DNA of 64,000 bases, from contig DLHI01000034.1 in assembly GCA_002483135.1 (NCBI GenBank), positions 1-64,000 on the forward strand, read 5' to 3'. Both the position numbers and the translations under genes were made by a program. This DNA comes from Hyphomonadaceae bacterium UBA7672. GTDB taxonomy: Bacteria; Pseudomonadota; Alphaproteobacteria; Caulobacterales; Hyphomonadaceae. Under the pieces are notes generated by a model. It was not told the DNA's origin. It ran no database searches and saw only the letters and a list, made by a program, of their open reading frames with translations. Shown here in pieces: positions 16,031-25,431 of this stretch (position 1 is the first letter of the stretch; every line of letters starts with the position of its first letter).

Positions 16031-17881
16031 CTATGGCTCCCGCCCGACCGGATAGAGCAGGTAGCGCTCGTCGTAGAACGGGCTGCGTTCGTAGAAGAAC
16101 TGCAGGCGGCGCAAGGGCGAGGCGGCGAAGTCCGGATCGCTGGCCAGCTTTGCCTCGAACTCGGCCTTGAGGGCAGGGCTTTCGGCCAGCATGCGCTCGG
16201 CCATCGGGGCGATGGCATAGGGCTCCATGTATTCGACGCGACTGAGGATCTCGTTGAAGAAGCCGTTCGCGAGGAAGGAGTCTTCGCTCTGCGGCTCCAA
16301 CAGGTAGGCGGCGAGCGCGCCCAGCGGCTGGTCCGTCGAGATGCGGACAGAGCCGGGATGGTAGGTGACGGTGCGCGCCTCGCGGGTGAAGCCGGTCGGC
16401 GTGACTGGGATCCGGCCCTCGGCCGGCGCACCCGTCTTGAAGCCGGCGAGGCGCAGCATGTCGACTTCGACCGTTTGCGCCGACGACAGTGTTTCCATCT
16501 CGATGCCGTGTGCCTTGAGGCGGGCGATCACATCCGGCTTGGTGGACGGCACCCAGTAGGCTTTCGCTATTGGCAGCTGGAGACCCGGCTCCGAACCGTA
16601 GACGGGGATATTCACCGTCGGACCTGGCTTGCCTTTGAAGCGCGTGACCATGCCGCCCGATGCAGGCGACATGACCTCCTCCGAAGCGATGGTCAGGAAG
16701 TCGAGCCAGCCAACGGGCTCTTTCCGATCCTTCCAGTTGGCATCGACGTGCGAAGGCCGCAGCGCGCGGTCGGCGGCGATGGCGGCCTTCAGCGACTTAC
16801 CTTCGCTGGCCAGCGCCTTGATCGTCGCTTCCAGCAGCACATACGTTCCCAGCACGCGCTGGCGGTAGGGTTTCAGCGAGTGGTTCTCGACCAGCACAGT
16901 GGGCAAGCGGCGCAGGTCGCCATAGGCGTGGCTGAAGCGGGGCGCGAAGGCGGGCAGGTCCGTGCCTTTGGAAACATCGCCATCGTCGCGCGCGAAGATC
17001 AGCGGACCGGGGATATGGCCGGCGGCGGCGAGGGCTGCGTCAGCCTTTGGCCGGTAGACGTCGTTCAGCCACTTGCCGATTGCGGGGCTGTCGGCATAAA
17101 GACCGTCCCACCCGTCGAAGCCGTAGGTAATGTCGTACTGGTAATCCATACCGTCGGTGACGTGCAGGTCGATGTAGAAGTCCGGATCGTACTTGCGGAT
17201 CAGCGACAGCAGCGCGTTCATCTCCGGCGCGTCGGCCTTCATGTAGTCGCGGTTGAGGTTGAGGTTCTGGGCGGTGTTGCGCCAGCCCATCTCCTTCGGT
17301 CCACGCTGGTTAGGGCGGCTGAAGGCCGATGAGCGTTCGTGACCATCCGCATTCAGCACAGGGATGAAGACGATGTTGACCTTGTCGAGCAGGCTGTCCT
17401 TTCCCTTGAACAGCATGTCGCGGATCAGCATCAACATCGCGTCCTTGCCGTCGATCTCGCCGGAATGGATGCCGGCCTGGATCAGGAAGACGGGCTTGGC
17501 CGGCTGGAATGTCGCGCCGTCCTTCGTCAGGATCACTGCAACCAGCGTGCGACCCTCTGGCGTGGTTCCAATCTGCTCGATCCGCATCAGGGCGGACTGG
17601 GGGTCCATCTTCCGAAGGAAGGCGAGCGTGTCGTCGTAGTTGGGCGAAGCCGTGAGCCCGGTCATTTCAGAGGGCGTGATCCAGGCGTCACTCGGTTTCA
17701 CGACCAGCGCCTCGCTGGCGCCGCTCCAGGGCGGGATGGGCGGCAGGAAGGTCTCCGGCGACAGGTCATCAAGCGTGACGCGGGAAGGCGGCGTCTGGGC
17801 ATTCGCCATGAGAGGTGCTCCGAGAAGAAGGACGGCGGCTAGGGCGTGAAGGAGGGAAGCCGACTTCGCGCGTACGGTCAT
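16031..17881 (-). CDS. Exported M14-family zinc carboxypeptidase
   Basis: A 616-residue secreted metallopeptidase. Residues 1-28 form a signal peptide (…PLMANAQ). The M14 zinc ligands H139 and E142 are in QAGIHSGEIDG, and the third His is in DLHVTDG, about 100 residues on. NLNLNRDYMKADAPE carries the substrate-binding Asn-Arg pair of this subgroup. The C-terminal third has no named domain. It probably removes C-terminal residues from peptides outside the cytoplasm. The start ATG 17881 is chosen over upstream codons because it opens the signal peptide. It diverges from an M28 peptidase 68 bases away. Confidence 0.9.
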   Translation of the reverse strand: MTVRAKSASLLHALAAVLLLGAPLMANAQTPPSRVTLDDLSPETFLPPIPPWSGASEALVVKPSDAWITPSEMTGLTASPNYDDTLAFLRKMDPQSALMRIEQIGTTPEGRTLVAVILTKDGATFQPAKPVFLIQAGIHSGEIDGKDAMLMLIRDMLFKGKDSLLDKVNIVFIPVLNADGHERSSAFSRPNQRGPKEMGWRNTAQNLNLNRDYMKADAPEMNALLSLIRKYDPDFYIDLHVTDGMDYQYDITYGFDGWDGLYADSPAIGKWLNDVYRPKADAALAAAGHIPGPLIFARDDGDVSKGTDLPAFAPRFSHAYGDLRRLPTVLVENHSLKPYRQRVLGTYVLLEATIKALASEGKSLKAAIAADRALRPSHVDANWKDRKEPVGWLDFLTIASEEVMSPASGGMVTRFKGKPGPTVNIPVYGSEPGLQLPIAKAYWVPSTKPDVIARLKAHGIEMETLSSAQTVEVDMLRLAGFKTGAPAEGRIPVTPTGFTREARTVTYHPGSVRISTDQPLGALAAYLLEPQSEDSFLANGFFNEILSRVEYMEPYAIAPMAERMLAESPALKAEFEAKLASDPDFAASPLRRLQFFYERSPFYDERYLLYPVGREP

Positions 17882-17949
17882 TTCGGTTCTGCGTCCCGGC
17901 AACCTATTGTGATCGCGCGCACCATGCGTCAAGCATCGGAGGACACAAG

Positions 17950-19359
17950 ATGCGCGGGAGGCGAACCTTGAAAATCCGGAACATCGCGGCCACGGCGGCG
18001 TTCGGTTTGCTTGCCGCATGCACAAGCATGGTTCCGCAGCCCGGCGCGACACAGCCGGCTCCTCTGGCGGTGAAGCAAGCTTTGGCGTCGATCTCCGGGG
18101 AGATCAGCGAGGCAAACCTTCGCGGCTATATCGAGAAGATGGTGTCGTTCGGCACGCGGCACACGCTGTCCGACCAGACATCGGATGTGCGTGGCATCGG
18201 CGCGGCGCGGCGGTGGGTCGAGAGCGAATTCCGCAAGATGGGCGCAGCGTGCGGCGGTTGCCTCGAAGTGATGACAGTGCAAGACACGATAACTTCGCCG
18301 CCTCGCGTGCCCAGCCCGACCGTGATCGCCAATGCGGTTGCGATCCTGCGTGGCACGACTGATCCGAACCGCGTGATCATCATCCAGGGCCACCTCGACA
18401 GCCGCGTCACCGATCCGCTGGATTTCACGTCCGACGCTCCCGGCGCCAATGACGATGCTTCGGGCGTTGCGGCCGTCATGGAGTCCGCCCGTGTCCTCTC
18501 GAAACGCAAGTTCGGCGCAACGCTGGTGTTTGCGGCACTAAGCGGGGAAGAGCAGGGGCTGCATGGCGGCCGCATCCTCGCTGCTTACGCCAAGGCGCAG
18601 GGCTGGGATGTTCTGGCGGTCCTCAACAACGACATCGTCGGCAACACGCATGGCCTCGCCGCCACGGTGGACAATCGCATCCGCATCTTCTCTGAAGGCG
18701 TGCGCTCGAACGAGGAAGAGACGATTGCCGCTGCTCGCAGGTCTGTCGGCGGAGAGGTTGATGCGCCTGCACGAAATCTCGCGCGCTACATGGACGTGAT
18801 CGCTGACCAACACATGACTGGCTTCGACGTGTCGCTTGTCTATCGCCGGGATCGTTTCGGGCGGGGCGGCGATCAGGTGCCGATGGTGGAAGCCGGCTTT
18901 CCGGCCGTGCGCGTGACAGAGGCGGCCGAGAACTACACGCGACAGCATCAGGACCTTCGCAATGAGAATGGCATCGCCTATGGCGATGTGATCGACGGCG
19001 TCGACTTTCAGTATCTCGCGCAAGTGACGCGCCTCAACGCGATGACGATGGCGGCGCTGGCGTCCGCGCCGCGCCCGCCTCTCGAAGTCAAGATCGACGG
19101 CGCGGTCTCGGCGGACACAAAGGTCAGCTGGACGGCGAGCCCCGGCGCGGCGAGCTATGTCGTCTGGTGGCGCGAGACGACATCGCCGGTCTGGCAACAT
19201 AGCGTTGTAGTGCCGGGCTCGGAGACCAGCACAACATTGAAGAACGTCGTGATCGACGACTGGTTCTTCGGCGTGCAGGCCGTCTCGGCGGACGGCTATG
19301 CCAGCCCCGTTCAGTTCGCTGGCGTGGTCGGCGCATTCTTCCCGCCGCCGCCGAAATAA
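17950..19359 (+). CDS. Lipoprotein M28-family aminopeptidase with FN3-like tail
   Basis: A 469-residue co-catalytic zinc peptidase. The start ATG 17950 follows a GGAGG Shine-Dalgarno site. The N-terminus has a lipobox (GLLAAC). M28 motifs are visible: GHLDSR, GANDDASGVAAVME and the catalytic Glu pair in ALSGEEQGLHG. The C-terminal ~90 residues (VSWTASPGAASYVVWWRET…) look like a fibronectin type III domain. It likely cleaves N-terminal residues from peptides at the cell surface or in the periplasm. It shares a short divergent promoter region with the M14 peptidase. Confidence 0.92.
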   Translation: MRGRRTLKIRNIAATAAFGLLAACTSMVPQPGATQPAPLAVKQALASISGEISEANLRGYIEKMVSFGTRHTLSDQTSDVRGIGAARRWVESEFRKMGAACGGCLEVMTVQDTITSPPRVPSPTVIANAVAILRGTTDPNRVIIIQGHLDSRVTDPLDFTSDAPGANDDASGVAAVMESARVLSKRKFGATLVFAALSGEEQGLHGGRILAAYAKAQGWDVLAVLNNDIVGNTHGLAATVDNRIRIFSEGVRSNEEETIAAARRSVGGEVDAPARNLARYMDVIADQHMTGFDVSLVYRRDRFGRGGDQVPMVEAGFPAVRVTEAAENYTRQHQDLRNENGIAYGDVIDGVDFQYLAQVTRLNAMTMAALASAPRPPLEVKIDGAVSADTKVSWTASPGAASYVVWWRETTSPVWQHSVVVPGSETSTTLKNVVIDDWFFGVQAVSADGYASPVQFAGVVGAFFPPPPK

Positions 19360-19364
19360 CCGGC

Positions 19365-21290
19365 TCAACGCGGGGCGAGGATATCGTCGATGTAGGCGGG
19401 CTTGCCGGGTATCCGTTCTAGGCGGGGGTAACGGTGGCCGCCATCGTAGTTGAGGCGCACGGTCCGGAACTCGTCCTGGAAGCGGATCAGCAGGTCGACC
19501 GGCTGGTTGACCGAGGCAGCGACGGCTGCGCGCAATCGCTCCGGACTGTAGGGCAGGCCGTTGACGCCGGTGATTGTCAGCGAGGTGTTGAGCTTCGCCT
19601 TGAAGGCAGGACTATCCCACTGGATGTACGTGATCTTGCCAGCGGAGTCGGCGCTCAGGCCGATCGAATAAAGCAGGTTCGCCGTGCGCGTGCGCGACTC
19701 CTGATCGCGCCACACTGCATTGGCCGTGTCACCATACACGAGCCGATACCCGCCGCGCTCCAGCCCATCCAGCGGCGCCTCGGGCGCGACCTGATCTACA
19801 CGTTTGGCGAAGAAGGTCTCCCAGTCATAGGGCTCGACCTTGTTCAGGGCGGCGACAAGATCCTTGCGCGTGTAGGTGAGTTGGCCCCAATCCCCATCGT
19901 TCACGCCGAAGAAGGCGCGCGCGAAATCATCCAACGAACGTTTGCCCCCCGAGCGCTCACGGATGAGCGTGTCGACATCCATCCAGATGAGTTGGCCCTC
20001 GGAATAGTAGTCCTCGCTACGCTGCCAGTTGTGCCAGGGCAGGGACCGCCGGGCGGCGATCACCGGGTCAAGCGTCGTGTCGACCAGCGGACGCCACTCG
20101 CGGCCCGTCCGCGTCTGGTACGTCGCAGCATTGTTGGCGATCAGGTCGAGCGCCTGCTGTTTCGACACGAAGCCAGCGCGGGCGGCCAGCACATTGCCCC
20201 AGTACTGCGTCTGGCCTTCGTAGACCCACAACAGGTTGCCGCGCATCGGCACGTTGAAGTTCGGCGTCCACAAATCTGCAGGGCGGCGATACTTGCCATT
20301 CCACGAGTGCGTATATTCGTGCGCCAGCAAGTCCTTGCTGACGAAGCCTGTGGTCCAAGCCGTGAAGTATCCGCTGCGCACGCCATTGTCGCTGGAGCGC
20401 TGGTGCTCAATGCCTGCCGTCGCGAGGCGATCGCTCACCGAGACGAGAAAATCATAGTGATCGAAGTGCCGGGCTCCATACAGCTTGTCGGCTTGCACGA
20501 TCAGGTCGCGATGGACCTGCAAAATCTCCGGCGAGACTTCAACCTGCGCCGCCTCGTCGCCCATCACGTTCAGCGTGACGCGCGAACGGCCGCCGGGATC
20601 AAGGTCGTACTTGCGCATATACTTGCCGGCGAAGAGCGGGCTGTCGATCACCGTCTCCCACGACGCAGTCTTGAAGCGAACAACGCCATCCGCCACCGAT
20701 GCGGTTTCGAGCGCCGTTGCATAATCCCACCCTTCCGGCAACCTCACCGAGACGTCGAAGTTCACCTTCCGCGCGAAGTACCCCGCAGGATAAAGCGCGC
20801 CGATATACCAGTTCAGCCGCAGCATCTCCGGCGTCATCATCACCGGCCCCTGCGCAGACTCGATTGCGCTGAGGAACTGCGCCTCGACCTCAATCGCCTT
20901 CACGCCCGAAGGCACGTCGACATGGAAGGCGTTAACGTCTGCGGGGTCACGGGTCCATGCCAGCGTCTTGCCGCCGGCGGTGAACTTCAGCCCCGAATAG
21001 TTGTAGATCGGCCCACGCGGCGCGTGGTTTCCGGGAATCCATTCCGCATAGAGAAGGGTCAGGCGACCCGCCTTCACCACCGGGATGGTCTGCCGGATCG
21101 CGAATATCCGCCGGTCGAGGTCAGTTGCGTCAATGGCGAGCGTCAGGACGCCCGGATAGGCGACGTCGCGAGGCGCCGGCAGGGCGGGCGCTGGGGCGGC
21201 GGGCTGCGGCGCTGAGTTTGCAACCTTCTGGGCAAAGGCCGGCGTAACCAGAAATACGACTGCGGCGGCGATCAGGGCTGAACACTTCAC
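19365..21290 (-). CDS. Exported M61-family glycyl aminopeptidase
   Basis: A 641-residue secreted metallopeptidase. The GTG at 21290 is chosen because GGAG sits nine bases upstream and it begins the signal peptide (ends VTPAFAQ). The zinc motif HEYTH is at about residue 320, followed by the third-ligand Glu in YEGQTQYWG. A C-terminal PDZ domain ends near residue 600. M61 enzymes prefer Gly or Ala at the N-terminus of substrates. It converges with the M28 gene with five bases between, and diverges from the MFS gene. Confidence 0.93.
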   Translation of the reverse strand: MKCSALIAAAVVFLVTPAFAQKVANSAPQPAAPAPALPAPRDVAYPGVLTLAIDATDLDRRIFAIRQTIPVVKAGRLTLLYAEWIPGNHAPRGPIYNYSGLKFTAGGKTLAWTRDPADVNAFHVDVPSGVKAIEVEAQFLSAIESAQGPVMMTPEMLRLNWYIGALYPAGYFARKVNFDVSVRLPEGWDYATALETASVADGVVRFKTASWETVIDSPLFAGKYMRKYDLDPGGRSRVTLNVMGDEAAQVEVSPEILQVHRDLIVQADKLYGARHFDHYDFLVSVSDRLATAGIEHQRSSDNGVRSGYFTAWTTGFVSKDLLAHEYTHSWNGKYRRPADLWTPNFNVPMRGNLLWVYEGQTQYWGNVLAARAGFVSKQQALDLIANNAATYQTRTGREWRPLVDTTLDPVIAARRSLPWHNWQRSEDYYSEGQLIWMDVDTLIRERSGGKRSLDDFARAFFGVNDGDWGQLTYTRKDLVAALNKVEPYDWETFFAKRVDQVAPEAPLDGLERGGYRLVYGDTANAVWRDQESRTRTANLLYSIGLSADSAGKITYIQWDSPAFKAKLNTSLTITGVNGLPYSPERLRAAVAASVNQPVDLLIRFQDEFRTVRLNYDGGHRYPRLERIPGKPAYIDDILAPR

Positions 21291-21440
21291 GCGATTCTCA
21301 CTCCAGGCCGGGAACGGCCGCCAGTAAACCTTTGAGGCCGCCGCGGCGCAACCGCGCTTGCCCGGCACTGGCAAAGACGTGAATTCTGGGGCAGGTCTCC
21401 GGACAAGAGATAGCCCGGAGGGGCAGGGGAGACCAAGTCG

Positions 21441-23156
21441 ATGACCGATGCGGCCAGCGAAGCAGCGGACTCAACCTCTGGCGGGGAAAAGCGGACGCCG
21501 CTGCGGACGGTTGTTCTCGCCTCGTCCGCGGGAACTGCGTTCGAATGGTATGACTTCTTCGTCTATGGCGCGTTGACCAAGCTGTTCTCCGACAAGTTCT
21601 TCAACGCCGCTGAAATCGGCGAGGCCAACGCCACGCTCGCGGCGCTGGCGGTGTTCGCCGCCGGCCTGCTGTTCCGTCCGCTCGGCGCGCTGATCTTTGG
21701 ACGGCTCGGCGATACATTCGGCCGCAAGGGCGCATTCCTCGCGACTGTGGTGATCATGGGCGGCGCAACTTTTGCCATCGGTCTCCTGCCGGACAACAAG
21801 GAACTGGTCGGGGTCAGCGCGGTGGCGCTGGTCGCACTGCGGATCCTGCAAGGTATGGCCGTTGGTGGCGAGTATGGCGGGGCGGCGATCTATGTCGCCG
21901 AACATTGCGCGCCGCATCATCGCGGAAGCTCCACAGGGTGGATCCAGTCCTCCGCCGCGTTCGGATTGATCGGCGCGCTCGGCATGGTGCTGGGCGTGCG
22001 GTCATGGCTTGGCGAGGAGCAGTTCTTCGCGTGGGGCTGGCGCATTCCATTTCTCGCCTCCGCCTTCCTCGTGGCCATATCGGTCTGGATGCGCCTGCGC
22101 CTGAACGAGAGCCCGGCCTTCACGAAGATGAAGGAGGAAGGCACCGTAAGTCGCGCGCCTTTCCGGGAAGTGTTCCTCGAATGGAAAACGCTTAAGCTGG
22201 TGCTGGTCGCCATCGTCTCGTTCCTGATGGCGCAGGGCGCTATCTGGTGGTGCGCCTTCTCGTACTCCCAGATATTCCTCGAGCGCTTCATGGATGTGCC
22301 GGGCATCTGGACAAACCTGTTCCTGCTCGGCGCGACGCTTGCGTCAGTCCCGCTCTATGTATTCTTCGGCTGGCTGTCGGACCGGATCGGTCGCAAGCCT
22401 GTGCTGATAGCGGGCATGGTCCTGTCGGTCGTCGCGATGTTCCCGGCCTTCAAGGCGTTCTCGGAAGGCTCCAACCGGCCGTTGATCGCGGCGCAGGCGG
22501 CAGCGCCGGCAGAGATCGTCGCCAACCCCGAGACATGCTCGTTCCAGTTCGACCTGATTGGCGGACGCAAGTACACCACGGCTTGCGACATCGCGCGCGC
22601 GTATCTCACGGATGCCGGCATTGGATACAAGATCATCCCGGCGGAGGCTGGCGACGGAACGACGATCCGCTTCGTCAACACCGAGGTCGCTGTCGCGCTG
22701 AGCGATGCATCGGACGTCACGGCGAACGGACTAAAAACACACAAGGGTCAGCTTGAAGCGACGATCCTTGGGGCGCTCAGGGCGGCGAACTATCCCGCTC
22801 CGCTGAAGGCGCCGGCGAACGCACAGGAGTTCGACGCTCAGGCTGCGTCCTTTGACTGGCCGCTCATCATTGCTGGCTTCCTCGCGCTGGTCGTATCTGC
22901 GACTGCCCTGTACGGACCAATGGCGGCGGCGCTGGTCGAACTGTTCCCGACCCGCGTCCGCTATACCGCGCTATCGGTTCCCTATCACGTCGGCATCGGC
23001 TGGGTGGGAGGCTTCATGCCCATGACAGCCTATGCGATCGCAACATCAACAGGCGATGTATTCGCCGGCCTCTGGTATCCGGTCATCTTCGGCGCGATCG
23101 GCATCGTGTGCTGCCTGTTCCTGTTCCCCGAGACAAAGGGCAGGTCACTGGACTAG
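21441..23156 (+). CDS. MHS-type MFS transporter with large periplasmic insert
   Basis: A 571-residue major facilitator of the metabolite:H+ symporter branch (ShiA, KgtP, ProP relatives). TM1 has the branch mark GTAFEWYDFFVYG. Motif A copies are GRLGDTFGRKGAF and DRIGRKPVL, and QGMAVGGEYGGAA lies in TM4. It is about 120 residues longer than typical. The extra segment (residues ~345-470) lies after the ninth helix and is predicted periplasmic, with two Cys (ETCSFQF, TACDIA). The C-terminal helices resume at DWPLIIAGFLA. An RBS GGGAGA precedes ATG 21441. The substrate is probably a small acid or osmolyte, unresolved. Confidence 0.9.
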   Translation: MTDAASEAADSTSGGEKRTPLRTVVLASSAGTAFEWYDFFVYGALTKLFSDKFFNAAEIGEANATLAALAVFAAGLLFRPLGALIFGRLGDTFGRKGAFLATVVIMGGATFAIGLLPDNKELVGVSAVALVALRILQGMAVGGEYGGAAIYVAEHCAPHHRGSSTGWIQSSAAFGLIGALGMVLGVRSWLGEEQFFAWGWRIPFLASAFLVAISVWMRLRLNESPAFTKMKEEGTVSRAPFREVFLEWKTLKLVLVAIVSFLMAQGAIWWCAFSYSQIFLERFMDVPGIWTNLFLLGATLASVPLYVFFGWLSDRIGRKPVLIAGMVLSVVAMFPAFKAFSEGSNRPLIAAQAAAPAEIVANPETCSFQFDLIGGRKYTTACDIARAYLTDAGIGYKIIPAEAGDGTTIRFVNTEVAVALSDASDVTANGLKTHKGQLEATILGALRAANYPAPLKAPANAQEFDAQAASFDWPLIIAGFLALVVSATALYGPMAAALVELFPTRVRYTALSVPYHVGIGWVGGFMPMTAYAIATSTGDVFAGLWYPVIFGAIGIVCCLFLFPETKGRSLD

Positions 23157-24598
23157 GCGGGCCTCGGCTCCGACACGGGCAGCACGATCGTCGCCGCCAG
23201 GCCGTTCGGAGTCCGGTTCGCGAGTATTAGCGATCCGGCATGAGCCTTTGCGATGGCGTCGGCTAGCGTGAGGCCGAGGCCTGTCCCACCGGTTTCTCGG
23301 CTGCGCGAGTTCTCGCCACGAACGAACGGATCGGTTGCTCGCGCCAGCAACTCCGGCGGAATGCCGGGGCCATCGTCTTCGACCGTGACCAGCACCCTGT
23401 CGCCGTCCCGCGAAACCGACACACGCGCCGAGCCGCCATAGGCGATGGCATTGTCGATGAGATTGCGCATGGCCCGCCCGAACAGGACAGGGCGGCACGC
23501 CACCGGCGATTTCTCACTTGATTGCAGCGTCACCGGAGCGCCGGTTTCGGAATAGTCTTCAACAATGTCCTGGACCAGCACGGCGACATCCATGGTGCGC
23601 TCAGGCTCCCGCGAGCGCCCCTGGCGCGACAGTTCGAGAATATCCTCCAGCAGCTGGCTGGCTTCCTCGATCGTCCGCACCGCCTTCACGCGCTCAACCT
23701 CAGGCTCCATGGACTCGATTCGGATGCGCAGAGAGGCCAGCGGCGTCCTGAGGTCGTGGCCAAGAGCGCCGAGCATGACATCCTTCTCGTTCAGCAACTG
23801 ACTGACGCGTCGGCTCATGGCGTTAAAGGCCTCAAGCGTCTGGCGAACGTCGCCGTGGCCCCGCAGCGGGACTTCCTGCGGCGCGCCCGCCGCGCCAACG
23901 CGCACCGCCGCATCGGCAAGGTCGCGAAGAGGCCGGGAAACCTGGCGCGCGACAAGCAGCGCCGCCCCGAGAACGAACACGAACGTCACAAAGGTGGAGA
24001 CGCCAAGAAGCACAGCGTCGCCGCTATTGGGTTCAGGCGAAATGGAAATGCTGCTGAACCACCGGCCGTCCGGCAGCTGAGCACCAAGAAGAATCTCGCG
24101 CGCCATGCGAGGCGGGCCGTCGCCCGTGGAAGGAATGGGCGGAGCCGGCATGCCGCGTTCGGGCAAACGATCGCGACCGTCCGGCCCAAAGCCTTGCGCC
24201 GGCCGAGGTGGCCGGGAGATGACGCGACTCGACGCGCGGATATCCACTGCAGAAACGCCAGCATTCGTAAGCGCCTCACGAACCCGTCGCTCAAGGCCTG
24301 AGTCGCGCGCCAGACCGAGATTGTCCACGGGATTGTGGTTCGCGATCTGGTAGCGCCCGCCCGGTCCCTGCCGGCGATCGAAGATGGCGAGGCGTTCTCC
24401 TTCGGCTGGGGGCGAGGCTAATACATCGACGCCGATATCGGTGAAGCGCGCAATCGCCGGCCCACTCTGTTCGATGAATGCCGCGCGCTCCCGCTCGCCC
24501 AGCAGCAGCAGGAAATTGACGAGGCTGGCGATCAGCAGCGCGCCAGCCATGACCAGCGCCAGCTGGCCGGGAATACTCCTGGGCAGAAACAGCTTCAC
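23153..24598 (-). CDS. EnvZ-like sensor histidine kinase
   Basis: A 481-residue membrane kinase. TM1 is at residues ~13-33 and TM2 at ~205-225, enclosing a periplasmic domain rich in Pro, Gly and Arg. A HAMP linker follows, then HisKA with LGALGHDLRTPLASL (H281) and a HATPase with LIDNAIAYGG, DDGPGIP and GTGLGL. It overlaps its response regulator by four bases, so the two form a cognate pair. The stop overlaps the convergent MFS stop (CTAG, 23153-23156). The stimulus is unknown. Confidence 0.93.
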   Translation of the reverse strand: MKLFLPRSIPGQLALVMAGALLIASLVNFLLLLGERERAAFIEQSGPAIARFTDIGVDVLASPPAEGERLAIFDRRQGPGGRYQIANHNPVDNLGLARDSGLERRVREALTNAGVSAVDIRASSRVISRPPRPAQGFGPDGRDRLPERGMPAPPIPSTGDGPPRMAREILLGAQLPDGRWFSSISISPEPNSGDAVLLGVSTFVTFVFVLGAALLVARQVSRPLRDLADAAVRVGAAGAPQEVPLRGHGDVRQTLEAFNAMSRRVSQLLNEKDVMLGALGHDLRTPLASLRIRIESMEPEVERVKAVRTIEEASQLLEDILELSRQGRSREPERTMDVAVLVQDIVEDYSETGAPVTLQSSEKSPVACRPVLFGRAMRNLIDNAIAYGGSARVSVSRDGDRVLVTVEDDGPGIPPELLARATDPFVRGENSRSRETGGTGLGLTLADAIAKAHAGSLILANRTPNGLAATIVLPVSEPRPA

Positions 24599-25308
24599 AG
24601 CCGGGTGACCTCCGCAGAGAAGCTGTACCCGCCGCCCCAGACCGTCTTGATGTATTTCGGCGTCTTGGGGTCAGGCTCGATCTTCCGGCGCAGCCGGCTG
24701 ATCTGATTGTCGATACTGCGATCAAAGACACTGGCCTCGCGGCCTTGCGTTAGGTCCAGCAACTGGTCCCGACTCAAGACGAGGCGCGGCCGCTCCAGCA
24801 ACACGAGAAGCAACGCATATTCGCCCGAGGATAGCGGGACGGAGAGGCCGTCGGCGCCAACCAGTTCACGCTCGCCGGTCTTCAGCACCCAGTCACCGAA
24901 CGCGTAGGACGCGGTCTCGGGCGGGGCCTGGCGCGGCGGCAGGCTGTTGCTGCGCCGGATAACGGCCTTCACGCGCGCCAGCAATTCGCGCGGGCTGAAC
25001 GGCTTGGTGACATAGTCGTCGGCGCCGACTTCGAGGCCCAGGATGCGGTCGATCTCCTCGGCGCGCGCAGTCAGCATGATGACGGGCAGGTTGCTGGCCT
25101 CGCGCATGTGGCGGCACAAGCTGAGGCCGTCCTCGCCCGGCATCATGATGTCGACGATGGCGAGATCGAACTTGTGAGCGGCAAGCAGCGTGCGCGCCTC
25201 GGCGGCGTTGGCGGCGGCCTTCACACGGAAGCGGTTTCCTTCGAAATAGCTGGCGAGCGGCTCCCGGATGGAGGCCTCGTCTTCGACGATCAGCAGGCTC
25301 TGGCTCAT
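24595..25308 (-). CDS. OmpR-family response regulator
   Basis: A 237-residue regulator. The receiver domain has acidic E9-D10, phospho-acceptor D53, and K in VTKPF. The C-terminal winged helix ends in the family pattern VWGGGYSF. ATG 25308 is preferred: the GGAAAG Shine-Dalgarno element (25317-25322) lies eight bases away, whereas the GTG at 25317 would overlap it. A long hairpin sits directly upstream of this element. Paired with the overlapping histidine kinase gene. Targets are unknown; the adjacent EF-hand gene is a candidate. Confidence 0.94.
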   Translation of the reverse strand: MSQSLLIVEDEASIREPLASYFEGNRFRVKAAANAAEARTLLAAHKFDLAIVDIMMPGEDGLSLCRHMREASNLPVIMLTARAEEIDRILGLEVGADDYVTKPFSPRELLARVKAVIRRSNSLPPRQAPPETASYAFGDWVLKTGERELVGADGLSVPLSSGEYALLLVLLERPRLVLSRDQLLDLTQGREASVFDRSIDNQISRLRRKIEPDPKTPKYIKTVWGGGYSFSAEVTRL

Positions 25309-25325
25309 TGAAGTCACTTTCCGGA

Positions 25326-25376
25326 AACGGCTGTAGCCTGCTGCATCGGGTCGTACCGAGGCAACAGGCTACCGTT
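25326..25376 (-). promoter_or_regulatory. Long hairpin in the leader of the OmpR-type regulator
   Basis: Read on the minus strand, AACGG-TAGCCTG-TTGC and, further in, TCGG pair with CCGA, GCAG-CAGGCTA and CCGTT, with a three-base bulge (CAG) and a six-base loop. The DNA arms GTAGCCTGCTGC (25333-25344) and GCAACAGGCTAC (25361-25372) match at 11 of 12 positions. It ends four bases before the Shine-Dalgarno site of the regulator. It may be a leader structure, an operator, or the end of the EF-hand transcript. Confidence 0.6.
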
Positions 25377-25431
25377 CCAGGGTCTGGACGCGCCTCGGGG
25401 GGACTGCGCGTCGAGCCCGGAAACTCAGGAA

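Noticed and set aside
19434..21215. A 593-residue plus-strand open frame over the M61 peptidase
   Set aside because: Shadow frame; the minus-strand gene has a signal peptide and HEYTH motif.
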